From contig NC_081184.1 in the NCBI RefSeq assembly GCF_029867415.1, forward strand, positions 75,676,364 through 75,740,363: a DNA stretch of 64,000 nt. The letters run 5' to 3'. A model generated the notes under the pieces. That model was not told where the DNA came from. It saw only the letters and a program-made list of their open reading frames with translations, and ran no database searches. Positions 22,977-34,505 of the stretch are shown here, piece by piece. Numbering within the stretch: position 1 is the stretch's first letter; each line of letters begins with the position of its first letter. A program made the translations under genes and the position numbers. The DNA is from Vicia villosa (taxonomy: Eukaryota; Streptophyta; Magnoliopsida; Fabales; Fabaceae).

Positions 22977-25900
22977 TCATTCTGGGCATAAATCCATACT
23001 GATATTCTTCAGAATGAACTTAAACCTATCTTCAGCAAGGGGTTTTGTAAAGATATCAGCCCATTGATGGTCTGTATCCACAAAGTTTAAAGAAAGAACA
23101 CCCTTCTGAACATAGTCCCTAATGAAATGATGTTTGATCTCAATATGTTTAGCTTTGGAATGTAAGATAGGATTCTTAGATAAACATATGGCAGAAGTAT
23201 TATCACAGAAGATAGGAATGTTACTCTCATATATTTGATAATCTTCTAGCTGACTTTTCATCCAGAGCATTTGTGTGCTACAACCAGCAGCAGCAACATA
23301 TTCTGCTTCTGTTGTTGAGAGGGAAATGGTAGCTTGCTTCTTGCTGTACCAGGAGATCAGGTGACTTCCAAGAAATTGACAACTTCCAGAAGTACTCTTC
23401 CTTTCAATTCTATCTCCAGCATAGTCAGCATCACAAAATCCTACTAAGTTGTATTCTTTAGATCTTCTGTAGACTAAACCAACATTAGTAGTACCTTTCA
23501 GATACCTCAGAATTCTCTTAATAGCAGTTAAGTGAGATTCTCTAGGATCTGATTGGAATCTAGCGCACAAACAAACACTGAATAAAATGTCAGGTCTAGA
23601 AGCAGTTAAATATAGAAGAGATTCAATCATACCTCTGTACAACTTCTGATCTACCTTCTTACTTACCTCATCCTTACCTAGGACACACGTTGGATGCATA
23701 GGAGTTTTGGCTTCTTTGCTTTCAGAAAGATTAAACTTCTTCAGAAGTTCTTTCACATACTTCGTTTGATGAACATATGTTCCATCAGAAGTTTGATTGA
23801 TTTGAATCCCAAGAAAATACTTGATTTCTCCCATCATACTCATTTCAAATTCAGCCTTCATAGACTTAGCAAACTCCTTCCCAAGTGTAGCATTAGATGT
23901 TCCAAAAATAATATCATCAACATTAATTTGACAAATTAAAATGTCCTTCTTAGATGTTTTACAGAAGAGAGTCGTATCGACTTGTCCTCTAGTGAAACTA
24001 TTGTCCAGAAGGAAAGAACTTAATCTTTCATACCAAGCTCTAGGAGCTTGCTTCAAACCATACAATGATTTCTTTAGTTTGAAAACATGTTCTGGAGACT
24101 TGGAGTCTTCAAAACCAGGAGGTTGGTGGACATAGACTTCCTCATCTATATAACCATTTAAGAAAGCACTCTTAACATCCATCTGATACAGAGTGATGTT
24201 ATGTTGAGTGGCAAAGGAGATTAATAAGCGAATAGATTCTAACCTAGCCACTGGTGCAAAGATTTCTGTATAGTCAATACCTTCTTGCTGACTATAACCC
24301 TGAGCCACCAGTCTAGCTTTGTTTCTTACCACTTCTCCCTTCTCACTAAGCTTGTTTCTGAAAACCCACTTTGTACCAATGATGTTGAATCCTTTTGGTC
24401 TAGGAACAAGATCCCATACATCATTCCTTGTAAACTGATTAAGTTCTTCTTGCATGGCAATTGTCCAATCTGGATCTTCTAGAGCTTGATCAATAGAAGT
24501 TGGCTCGATCAAAGAAACAAGACCTAATTGACATTTTGCATTGTTCTTAAGGAATGCTCTTGTTCTGATGGTATCATCTTTCTTTCCAAGAATCACATCT
24601 TCTGAGTGAGTTGAGGTGAGTCTAGAAGATCTTCTGACTGTTGGCTCTTCATAAATTCTGAGATTCTCTAAAGATGCAGCAACTTGATCTTCTGATCCTT
24701 TGCTTCTGAGATTTTCAGCTTCTGAAACTTTGCTTCTTGGTTCTTCAGCTTCTGATATATCAATATCTATATCTGCAAAATTCTCAAACTGCTTTGGCTT
24801 TTCAAGACCAAGCTTATCATCAAATCTGATATTGATTGATTCTTCCACAACCAATGTTTCAGTATTGTATACTTTGTAGCCTTTAGAGCGTTCAGAATAT
24901 CCAAGAAGGAAACATTTTTGTGCCTTAGAATCAAACTTACCAAGATGATCTTTAGTATTCAGAATGAAACAAACACATCCAAAAGGATGAAAATATGAAA
25001 TGTTGGGCTTTCTGTTCTTCCACAATTCATAAGGAGTCTTATTTAGAATAGGTCTTATAGACATTCTATTCTGAATATAACATGCAGTATTTATTGCTTC
25101 TGCCCAGAAGTGCTTAGCCATATTGGTTTCATTGATCATGGTTCTGGCCATTTCTTGTAGAGTCCTATTCTTTCGCTCTATAACTCCATTTTGCTGTGGA
25201 GTTCTAGGGCAAGAGAAATCATGGGCAATACCATTTTCTTTGAAGAACTCCTCAAAGAATCTGTTCTCAAATTCACCACCATGATCACTTATGACCTTTA
25301 TGATTTTGCACTCCTTCTCAGATTGAATCTGAGTGCAGAATTCAAAGAACACTGAGTGAGACTCATCCCTGTGTTTTAAGAACTTTAGCCATGTCCAGCG
25401 GCTATAATCATCTACGATGACTAATCCATATTTCTTCCCTCTGATAGATGTTGTTTTGACTGATCCAAATAGATCAATGTGCAGAAGTTCTAACGGCCTA
25501 GAGGGAGAGACAACATTCTTAGATTTGAATGCAGGTTTAGAGAACTTGCCCTTCTGACATGCTTCACAAAGAGCATCTGATTTGTATTTCAGATTTGGGA
25601 GTCCTCTGACCAGATTTAGTTTGTTAATCTGAGAAATCTTTCTCAAACTAGCATGTCCTAATCTTCTGTGCCATACCCATTGCTCTTCAGAAATAGACAT
25701 AAGGCAAGTCACCTTCTGCTTCTCAAGATCTGAAAGATCAATCTTATAAATGTTGTTCTTTCTCTTGCCTTTAAATAGGATTGAGCCATCCTTCTGACTT
25801 ACAGCCTTGCAAGACTTTTGATTGAAGATTATGTCATAACCATTGTCACTTAATTGACTTATGGACAATAATTTATGCGCTAATCCTTCTACAAGAAGTA

Positions 25901-26111
25901 CATTAGTTATGGAAGGAGAGTTACCAATACTTATGGTTCTAGAGCCAATTATCTTGCCCTTCTGATCTCCTCCAAACTTGACTTCTCCACCAGACTTAAG
26001 CACCAGGTCTTGGAACATAGACCTTCTTCCCGTCATGTGTCGCGAGCACCCAGAGTCCAGGTACCATGACATTTTGTGCTTTGTCTTCTTTGCTGTTAAG
26101 GATATCTGCAA
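22977..26111 (-). CDS. Copia pol: protease, integrase, RT, RNase H (open)
   Basis: Open for 1,044 codons, entered by frameshift rather than by its own ATG. Protease 'YLDSGCSRHMTG' (Asp about 19); GAG-pre-integrase 'WHRRLGH' (147-153); integrase zinc-binding and DDE core ('HIDLFG', 'DHGGEFEN', 'QQNGVIERKN'); RT ('QMDVKSAFLNG' about 640, 'YGLKQAPRAWY'); RNase H ('CDADYAGDRIERKSTSG', 'STTEAEYVAA'). The product would copy element RNA to cDNA and integrate it. One oddity is that the RT catalytic box reads I-N-V-D-D at 729-733, where copia RTs have Tyr before V-D-D. The Asp pair is kept. No internal stop is seen. Confidence 0.9.
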   Translation of the reverse strand: MQISLTAKKTKHKMSWYLDSGCSRHMTGRRSMFQDLVLKSGGEVKFGGDQKGKIIGSRTISIGNSPSITNVLLVEGLAHKLLSISQLSDNGYDIIFNQKSCKAVSQKDGSILFKGKRKNNIYKIDLSDLEKQKVTCLMSISEEQWVWHRRLGHASLRKISQINKLNLVRGLPNLKYKSDALCEACQKGKFSKPAFKSKNVVSPSRPLELLHIDLFGSVKTTSIRGKKYGLVIVDDYSRWTWLKFLKHRDESHSVFFEFCTQIQSEKECKIIKVISDHGGEFENRFFEEFFKENGIAHDFSCPRTPQQNGVIERKNRTLQEMARTMINETNMAKHFWAEAINTACYIQNRMSIRPILNKTPYELWKNRKPNISYFHPFGCVCFILNTKDHLGKFDSKAQKCFLLGYSERSKGYKVYNTETLVVEESINIRFDDKLGLEKPKQFENFADIDIDISEAEEPRSKVSEAENLRSKGSEDQVAASLENLRIYEEPTVRRSSRLTSTHSEDVILGKKDDTIRTRAFLKNNAKCQLGLVSLIEPTSIDQALEDPDWTIAMQEELNQFTRNDVWDLVPRPKGFNIIGTKWVFRNKLSEKGEVVRNKARLVAQGYSQQEGIDYTEIFAPVARLESIRLLISFATQHNITLYQMDVKSAFLNGYIDEEVYVHQPPGFEDSKSPEHVFKLKKSLYGLKQAPRAWYERLSSFLLDNSFTRGQVDTTLFCKTSKKDILICQINVDDIIFGTSNATLGKEFAKSMKAEFEMSMMGEIKYFLGIQINQTSDGTYVHQTKYVKELLKKFNLSESKEAKTPMHPTCVLGKDEVSKKVDQKLYRGMIESLLYLTASRPDILFSVCLCARFQSDPRESHLTAIKRILRYLKGTTNVGLVYRRSKEYNLVGFCDADYAGDRIERKSTSGSCQFLGSHLISWYSKKQATISLSTTEAEYVAAAGCSTQMLWMKSQLEDYQIYESNIPIFCDNTSAICLSKNPILHSKAKHIEIKHHFIRDYVQKGVLSLNFVDTDHQWADIFTKPLAEDRFKFILKNISMDLCPE

Positions 26112-27921
26112 CAGAAATTATCTTCTCCTTAGGTACCCACAATTTCTTGGGTCCTTTCTTGTTAGTTTTCCTCAAGCTCTGATTGAACTTGGGATTAGCA
26201 TAATAAGTAACAGGAGAAACAGCATGATATTCTTTAGGTTTGGCAGCATGATATTTTTTAGGTTGTGTCACATGCTTCTTGGTGTGTGTAGTGTTAAAGC
26301 TTTTGGTATGTGAAGTGAGCCTAATATCATGTGAGTGGCCATATTTGAACTGATCATACAATGGCTTGTATGTGATTTTCAAATCATCAACAGGTTCAAA
26401 TTTGTGTGGGGTATCACCCTCATAGCCAACGCCAATCCTTTTGTTTCCAGAAACACCATATATCATAGAAGCAAGATGACTTCTGCCAATACTTCTAGAT
26501 AGAAACTTTCTGAAGCTCGAGTCATATTCTTTCATAATATGATTGACACTAGGAATGGATTTTTCTGATTCAGAAGGAGATCCAATATCTTTGGATAATT
26601 TTAAAACTTTTTCCTTCAGTTCATAATTTTCCACTTCCAGCTTCTTAGTTTCAAATTCAAATAGCTTTTTAAGCTTTTTGTATTTGATACTAAGATGAGC
26701 CTTGAGTTCCAGAAGTTCAATTAAATTGGAAACTAACTCTTCTCTAGATAGTTCAGAAAATACCTCTTCAGAATCTGATTCTGATGTAGATTCTGATCCG
26801 TCATCCACTGTGGCCATCAGTGCAAGGTTTCCCTGCTCGCCTTCAGAGTCTGATTCTGATTTTGATTCTGAATCATCCCATGTTGTCATAAGACCTTTAT
26901 TCTTATGAAACTTCTTCTTGGGATTCTCCTTCTGAAGTTTTGGACATTCATTCTTGAAGTGTCCAGGCTCATTGCACTCATAACAAATGACCTTCTTCTT
27001 GTCAGATCTTCTGCCTCCAGAAGATTCTCCTCTTTCAAGCTTCTTTGAACTTCTGAAGCTCTTGAACTTCCTTTGCTGGCTCTTCCAGAGTTGGTTTACC
27101 CTTCTGGAGATCATGGACAGTTCATCTTCTTCTTCTGATTCTGATTCTTCAGAATCTTCTTCTTCAGCCTGAAAAGCGTTAGTGCATTTTTTATAATTAG
27201 ATTTTAATGCAATAGACTTACCTTTCTTCTGAGGTTTATTAGCATCCAGCTCAATTTCATGACTCCTCAGAGCATTGATCAATTCTTCAAGAGAGACTTC
27301 ATTCAGATTCTTGGAAATTTTGAAAGCAGTCACCATAGGACCCCATCTTCTTGGCAAGCTTCTGATGATCTTCTTGACATGATTAGCCCTTGTGTATCCC
27401 TTGTCAAGAACTCTTAATCCAGCAGTTAGCGTTTGAAATCTTGAGAACATCTTCTCAATATTTTCAGCATCCTCCATCTTGAAGGCTTCATACTTCTAGA
27501 TCAAGGCAAGAGCTTTAGTCTCCTTGACTTGGGCATTTCCTTCATGGGTCATTTTCAATGACTCATATATATCATAGGCAGTTTCCCTGTTAGATATCTT
27601 CTCATATTCAGCATGAGAGATAGCATTCAGCAAAACAGTCCTACACTTATGATGATTTTTGAATTGCTTCTTTTGATCATCATTCATTTCTTGTCTTGTA
27701 AGCTTTACACCAGTAGCTTTCACTGGATGTTTGTAACCATCCATCAGAAGATCCCATAAGTCACCATCTAGACCAAGGAAGTAACTTTCAAGTTTGTCTT
27801 TCCAGTATTCAAAGTTTTCGCCATCAAATACTGGTGGTCTAGTATACCCATTGTTACCATTTCCATTGTTTTGCTCAGCAGAGCCAGATGTAGATGTATG
27901 TGTTGGATCTTCACCAGCCAT
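26090..27921 (-). pseudogene. Copia gag with one nonsense codon
   Basis: ATG at 27921 (MAGEDPTHTS…). Gag core 'PPVFDGENFEYWKDKLESY' at about residues 29-47 and 'MTHEGNAQVKETK' near 128. TAG at 27496-27498 then interrupts at '…LALI', a place where relatives have Gln. The reading continues in frame with a zinc knuckle C-Y-E-C-x4-H-x4-C (about 26984-26943) and acidic Ser/Glu-rich repeats. Near 26.1 kb the frame must shift by +1 to enter pol. The gag frame itself runs to 25996, but that tail is pol sequence read out of frame. Two lesions therefore block a gag-pol product unless readthrough and frameshifting occur. Confidence 0.85.
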
Positions 27922-27992
27922 CTTGACTTAAGCGTTTTTCTCTTCCTGAATCTTTTCTAAACACGGTTAAGTGCTTGCACCTTAGAACCGAC

Positions 27993-28004
27993 GCTCTGAT
28001 GCCA
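27993..28004 (-). promoter_or_regulatory. Primer-binding site of SIRE/Maximus element
   Basis: On the minus strand TGGCATCAGAGC begins two bases after the LTR end. It differs by one base from TGGTATCAGAGC, the complement of the 3' end of initiator-Met tRNA used by most plant copia elements. Confidence 0.85.
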
Positions 28005-28006
28005 AT

Positions 28007-29138
28007 TGAAGGATAGAAAAACACTTAGAAAGGGGGGGTTTGAATAAGTGTAGCTTTAAAACTTGTAAGATAAAAACAATTTGCACAAAGATTTTTATCC
28101 TGGTTCGTTGTTAACTAAACTACTCCAGTCCAACCCCTTGGAGTGATTTACCTCACCTGAGGATTTAATCCACTAATCACACAAGATTACAATGGTTTTC
28201 CACTTAGATAACTTCTAAGTCTTCTAGAGTATACTGATCACAACCTGATCACTCTAGGAACAAACTGCTTAGATACCCTCTAAGACTTTCTAAAGTATAC
28301 TGATCACAACCTGATCACTCTAGTTCTTATAAAAATAATGTAAACAAATTCTTATAAGAGTTACAATGCTTCTTAATAAGCTATTATCACAACTGTGATT
28401 TTCTCTTAAGTTTAAGCTTAATCTCACTAAGATATTACAACAGCAATGTAGTGAGGTTGAAGATGAAGTTTGAGAGCTTTTTGAATTTGACAGCGTTTCT
28501 GTATGTTTGCGCAAAGTTTCGTATTCAGCTTCTCTTCAGAACTTCTATTTATAGGCGTTTGAGAAGATGACCGTTGAGAGCATTTAATGCTTTGCGTGAT
28601 TCATACAGCATTGCATTTAATGTTTCACTCTTTTGTCAACTACCTCGAGCCTTGCTTTCGCTGTGTCTACTGACGTTGCCTTTAATAGCTACTAACGTTC
28701 CTTTAGTCAGTCAGCGTAGCCTGCCATCTTGTACTTGCTTCTGATCTGATGTTTGTGTAAACAACGTTTGAATATCATCAGAGTCAAACAGCTTGGTGCA
28801 GAGCATCTTCTTGTCTTCTGACCTTGAAGTGCTTCTTAGCGTGATACCATGAGAACTTCAGTGCTTCTGCTTCTGATCTCAAGTCCTTCTGATGCTTCCA
28901 TAGACCATGTTCTGATTCTGCTTGACCATCTTCTGATGTCTTGCCAGACCATGTTCTGATGTTGCATGCTGAACCTTATGAACCAGTGCTTCTTGCGCTG
29001 ATTTTGTGCATACTCTTTATGTGATTCCTGAAATGGAAATTGCATAGGATTAGAGTACCACATTATCTCATACAAAATTCATATACATTGTTATCATCAA
29101 AACTAAGAATATTGATCAGAACAAATCTTGTTCTAACA
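28007..29138 (-). repeat. 5' LTR of SIRE/Maximus element (1,132 bp)
   Basis: Minus strand TGTTAGAACAAGATTTGTTC … TTCTATCCTTCA. TATA box TATAAATAG at 28553-28545 (minus). The U3 part contains several CTTCTGATGTTGC/TTCTGATCTCAAG-type short repeats. The base pairs outside it (29139 on) are the continuation of Ogre-type LTR #1, with GTATG as the candidate target duplication. Confidence 0.9.
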
Positions 29139-29522
29139 GTATGGAGTTTTACTTTCTTCCATTCCCATTTGGCAAGTTGTTTCCCCCATTCCTGAAGCCT
29201 TGTAATAATTTTACCGCTTTATTTTCTGTAGCTTTATTATTTGCTTGCTTGCTTTGTTTGCATGAATAAATTGTGAACCCCCGCATTCTTAGTCCATATA
29301 CCAAGCCTTAACCCACTCTTTGTAAGTCGATTGCCTTGTACATCTCCATCGACCTTGTTTTTTTAAAACATCAAAACTATTTTGTGCACTTGCACTCTTT
29401 TTCCTTTAAAACTTTTTTGAAAACAAACAAAAACAATCTTTCCTATTTTCTCTGTGAGCAGAACTACAAATGCTCTCACTTCTCCATTGCACATAGGAGG
29501 TATGTGGGCATAAGATGCAACA
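29139..29522 (+). repeat. Ogre-type LTR #1, middle piece
   Basis: Contains 'CCGCTTTATTTTCTGTAGC' and 'AACTACAAATGCTCTCACTT' followed by GGAGGTATGTGGGCATAAGATGC. LTR #2 has a parallel block (AACTACAAAAGCTCTGACTT at 32989). It ends CAACA (29518-29522). The logical continuation starts CAACG at 55035, after LTR #2 ends. Confidence 0.6.
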
Positions 29523-32500
29523 TATTATACCCCAATTTTTTACCACTGAGATCCCACCCCATTTCAAATAGTAGGATCATCATCATCATAATCATCATGC
29601 ATATATCATTTGCTAACAAAAAATACAAAAAGTTGTTGTTTGTTGCTTCTGTCCCAAGACAGGAGACTGGTCAGGAGGAGACTAGGCAAATTAGGAGTTT
29701 GAGGCCCACAAAGGAATTCAACATTCATCTATGATTCAAAGGGTTCTCCCATAAATATCAAGGCCCAAAGATGGCCCAATGCAAGATCAATCACTTTCAA
29801 GCTCACCAGAGGCCCAAATTAAGGTTTTGACCTAATTCCAATAGAGGGTTGACTTTTAATCAGAACATGGTTCCAAGACTCAAACTCTGATTTAAGGAAA
29901 TCCAAATAAACATTATAATTCATACATATCATTCATTTGAAGAGGATAGCTTGACTCATTTGGAAATCACAAAACTGCAGTTCATTTGGATAAGTCAACT
30001 ATGCAAGTCAACCTTTGACTTTTGAGAAAAATGGTCAACTATGGACCTTAAAGGATCCAACTCATTATCATATGGATATTGAAGACATTTGATCAAAGAG
30101 AATTCAAAGAATTCATCGAGAATCAAAAAGTCAACAAAAGTCAAAATTAGGGTTTAAAGTGATTTTTAACCTAATTTTGGGAACTTCAAATTTTGCCTAC
30201 AAACTCAAAAATCTCCAAACATGAAAGTTGTAGATCTTGACAAAACAAACAACTTATCACAATGTAACTTTTGGCTAAAAGTGATTATTTTGAGAGATGT
30301 TGGATTAAGAAGGTTTATGTTCAAAAGACTTGGAAAAATTCTAAGTGTTTTCACCTAGGTTTTTTCTTAACTTTAAGGCATTTTTTCTCCATGATCCCAA
30401 AAGAGTTTGAGGAAACTTTCAACAAGTGAATTGAAGTATGTAGCAATGGCTTTCCAAATATACCATTAGCATGAAATTCCATGGCTTGAGCTATGAGATA
30501 TGATTTTGTGAAGAAGGCTCCATAACACTTGAAAAACTCCATGAACATGAAGAAGTTTTGAACCAAAACTACTCCAAATGCAAAGATTCCTTTCTTGCAG
30601 CCCCTCTAACTTGATCAAGGCACCAAACTCATATAATTTCACTTGCTTTTGAGCTATGATCCATGTGTTTTAAGCATTGTCCAAAGTTTCATTCCATTTC
30701 AAGCATAAAGTGTTGACTTCCATTCTTGTAAAGCCACTTTAACCACAAAGTCCACTCTCCTTGAGCTTCCAACTTGTTTTTGCTGCATACACTCAACCTA
30801 AAGTTTAGACCAAACATGTTTAAAGTGTTCAATAACTCCAAGCGTGCTTGTAACTTATCTTAGAACCACAATTTTCACATGACTTCACCAAGAAGCAAAG
30901 TTGGCTAACTTTCACATGTGACTTTCATTTGATCTGATTTTTCCCTCCACAAACCGTAAATATTGCCTATAAATATAGGGTATCACTCCCTTGATCACAC
31001 ACACCAGAATTCTCCAAGTGACCATACAACTTGAAATTCTCCTTCTTTCTAACTTTGCATTTTTCAAGTCATTTTGAGTTCCATAAGTTATGGGTGTCAA
31101 CCAAGGTTTCAAACAACTTCTAAATACCATTTAGAAGCTGTCTACCCCTTCCAAAACCTCTCAAAACACCTCTAACCAGAAATCACCATTTGCACCTCCA
31201 TTAAAGCTTCACTAAGCTCATAATTTGCCAAAACTTAAACCAAACACAAATCTACCAAACTAACCATCCAAATACCTTCTATATATCATATAGAAGTTGT
31301 CCAAACATTCAAACCACTTCCGTAATCACTCAATCACCATACACCATTCTCACATTCCATGGATGCGCGTTGATTCGGGTAGGGAGATTCAGAGGGTCTC
31401 ATTACAAAATAGCCATACCATTAGCTTCATAAAGGCCCTAGGAAGCTTTTAGAATCATCACATTGCTTCCGGAAGTGGTATAACTAGTTTTGAAGTTTTT
31501 GCTCCAAGAGGTAAATCTTCGTATTTTACGGATTTCTTGCACTTGTTTCTACTTCCATGATTGATGATTTTGAATACTATGAAAAGTATGAGGTAGATGT
31601 TTTTTTTTTACTTTAAATTGCAATTTGAATCACTGAAAATGGTTAAGAATTGAGAGAGATATGTGAAGTTGAAGTTGACATGTTGAAACTCCCTTGTGTT
31701 GGTGTTTTGCGATTTTTTATTTTGATGCCCTCTTCACGTCCAGATATCTCCCTTATCTTTCATCCTTTTAAAAATATTTGAACTACAAAGTTGTAGATCT
31801 TACTGAGAGCTACAACTTTCATGTTTACACTTTTCAATTTCGTTGAGAAACGAGAGAGTTATGGTTGTTTGAAGATGGCTAAAAATCTGGAAAAAAACCG
31901 TGAAAGATATGATGTTTTGGTTATTGGCTGGTTTTGAGGGGTTGACGTGGCACGCCCTAGTTGGTTCCTGTTTTTTTTTTTCTTTTAGTGACTTAAATTT
32001 CATGTCACCAATTGATATCAAGTCACATGATTATGTGACATTTTATTTCATTTTCTTTTCCTATTTTATTAAAATAATTTTATTTATCAAAAAATTCCAA
32101 AATAAATCATGAACATATTTTAATGTCTTATTTAATTTTTTATGAATTTTAATTTCAATTTTGTTTTGTTTTAATAATTAATTCATTTTATGATCAAATG
32201 TGTATTTCTTTGAAAATCACTTTTTATTCAAACTTTGAAAAATCATTTAAAATAGCAAAATTAATCTTTTTAACTTGATTTTTTTGTGTTGTTTATTTAC
32301 TTTGTCTATTTTAATATTATGATTAAAAATCCAAAAATATTATTTATTTTCATCATTTAAAAATTAATTCAAAAGCATGTCTTTTATGCATTAAAATCAA
32401 CAAAACTCATTTTATTTTGATTATCTTCTTCAAATTAACTTTGTATCTTTTTGTGAATATTTGTTTAGGGTTAGGATAATGTGTCCTTGACTTTTCCATG

Positions 32501-33090
32501 TACCCTTAGACCAATTCTCTTTTAGAATTTAGTATTTAATCATTAAAAAATCAATTAGGTTTAGGTGTGATTTCAAAACCCTAAGTATCAAAACCCTAAT
32601 TCAAAAAACTCCATGATCCTTTGCTTATCCATGTTAAATGTGATTTGTTTACCTTGATCATTGTCTTTTGTTCATGTACATGTACTTGTTGATTTTATCC
32701 TTGTATTCTTATATTTGTTATCCATTGTATTATCATTGTATATACTTTGTTTACCGACCCCTTCTTCAAAACCTTAGTACTAAGAGGAGAATTATTCCCG
32801 GTGAAACTACTCTTAGTCCATTGACCTTGTATTGTTAAAGCTTAATGAAACCCCTTTGTTTTTAAAACCTTGGCACTAAGAGGAGAATTATTCCCGGTGA
32901 AACTACTCTTAGTCCATTGACCTTATTTTGTTAAAACTCAACATCCAAAAAGATTTTGGTCAATTTGGCCCTTTTATTTTCCTTTTAAGAGAAACTACAA
33001 AAGCTCTGACTTCCCTATTGTTAAAGGGGTATGAAGGCCTGAGACGCGATGTCTTATCGAGCTCACTTTCAAAAAATTCTTTTTCCATCC
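29523..33090 (+). repeat. Ogre-type solo LTR #2, left piece
   Basis: Begins TATTATACCCCAATTTTTTA (the TG mutated to TA), parallel to the TGTCATACCCCAATTTTTGA heads of the other Ogre-type LTRs. Contains 'AGGGTATCACTCCC' near a TATAAATATAG block (30970), and a tandem duplication of 'CTAAGAGGAGAATTATTCCC' (32779 and 32875, period 96). It is interrupted at CATCC (33086-33090) by the Tat element and resumes at 54728. Total length when rejoined is about 3.88 kb. No coding sequence. Confidence 0.65.
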
Positions 33091-34066
33091 TGTTTACGGT
33101 GATTTCCGGTAAACAACCGCTAGTCTTCCAAACTATAATAAATTTGATTTGGTTACTTGCAGGATCGACTAGATTGATCCTAGGACACATAGTCAAGAGG
33201 ATTGTTATCAATGTTCATTTGAATCATATTCGTAATTTGTCCTCTTTGATGAGTATTGTTCGATTCAAGAATCTTGGTAATTGCTTCGTTATATGTAATT
33301 ATAACTTCAACAAGAAAAATAAATAACATAACATATGAAACTTAAAAATTGTTAAAACATAAAGAGTCTTAAACTGCAGAAACGTTAAGGACTTTAAAAG
33401 TAAATGATCATGAAAGTAAATTCGAAAGTAAAATAAAGATACAGGAATGTAAATGACAAGAAATAAATGGAATGCAGTAACTCAGAAATGTATTTGAAAA
33501 TGAAATACAATACACATGTATTAAAATGGTGGTGTCATACGTACATTTTCTCAGCGAACTCTTTCTCGTAACACTTGATACTTGAGTAAATATGTGAGTG
33601 ATTTGTACAAAATGAACACACGGAATCCTAACATAAAGACCCCTATTTATACTAGTTTCGACCTTAACGGTCCTACACTAATCTGCTGCCACGTTTCTCA
33701 TCAGAACTTCCAGCGAAGCCATCTGTATTTGGACAGTTACGATACTGTCTTCGAATTTCAAATCTTCCCGCCTGAGTCCGTCTTCGACGCGTGGCAGTGT
33801 ATTAAACAAACACTACTAAAAAACACGCTAAGTAGTAATACTTGAATATATACTTTATAAATTTTGTCTAAGTCCCGAAGACATATGCTTTCATTAGTCT
33901 TTCAGTGTCCACTATCTTCAACGAACTTAGAAGTCTGTATCTTCGAGGCATGACCATCAGTAGCCATTCTTTCACTTTTTAAGGGATGGCCATCAGTAAC
34001 CATCTTTCCTTCGATTCTCAACTCCTTCGAAGGACAAACAATATAAAACGAAATCTTCAGCTAACA
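33091..34066 (-). repeat. 3' LTR of Tat element
   Basis: Same length as the other LTR, with substitutions seen at 33144, 33306, near 33379 and near 33495 relative to 53747-54722. Minus-strand TATA box TATAAATAG at 33651-33643. Confidence 0.95.
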
Positions 34067-34077
34067 AATTGCCCCCA
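34067..34077 (-). promoter_or_regulatory. Polypurine tract of Tat element
   Basis: Minus strand TGGGGGCAATT directly precedes the 3' LTR, the usual site of plus-strand priming. Confidence 0.85.
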
Positions 34078-34392
34078 ATAAATGCCTGTTTCGAGAATCA
34101 ACAGAAATAGGCGTTTCTTGTCATTATAAGATTTCGTTTTTATGATCTTTGAAAGTTCCAAGACTGCTGACTAACGTCATAATCACTGATAACACTGTTT
34201 CCGAAACGTCTTGTCATTTTCAAAGATGTCTTCTCATAACTTACATTCCCACGTTTTAACCTTACTTCCTGATCATTACTCCTACATACTAGGAGTGAAG
34301 CTAACTCATTCGACCGCCGTTGGATTAAATCACCAGCCGCCACGTGTCTCTCGGGTTTTACCCAAAAGATTTAAAAAGGTTTCCGTTAAACC

Positions 34393-34400
34393 TTTAAATA
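34393..34400 (+). promoter_or_regulatory. TATA-like box of the antisense PMD gene
   Basis: TTTAAATA lies 106 bp before the PMD ATG. A pyrimidine-rich CATTCATCTTCTTCACC leader follows, as expected near a plant transcription start. 34078-34392 holds no ORF of note and is the likely upstream promoter. Confidence 0.5.
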
Positions 34401-34505
34401 CTTGATCTTGTGCCTCTATACCGCCTTTCATTCATCTTCTTCACCGAAAAATTGAAACATCTTCACTCTCTTTAGAATCTTGTCCTTTTAATCAAAAATT
34501 TCTCC

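Larger units (their letters stand above)
18596..29138 (-). mobile_element. SIRE/Maximus-like Ty1/copia element, nearly full length
   Basis: Minus-strand order: 5' LTR (28007-29138), primer site, gag, protease-integrase-RT-RNase H, extra ORF, purine-rich 3' UTR, truncated 3' LTR (18596-19070). This is the SIRE/Maximus layout: Ty1/copia domain order plus an extra 3' ORF. The shared LTR part differs at ten or more of about 476 positions (around 2%). Lesions seen: a gag nonsense codon, a gag-to-pol frameshift, an extra-ORF nonsense codon and loss of about 656 bp of the 3' LTR. It lies inside Ogre-type LTR #1. Confidence 0.85.

Noticed and set aside
25996..26090. Apparent gag C-terminus 'VPGLWVLATHDGKKVYV'
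   Set aside because: It is the protease-coding region read in the wrong frame; the other frame gives the protease motif DSGCSRHMTG.
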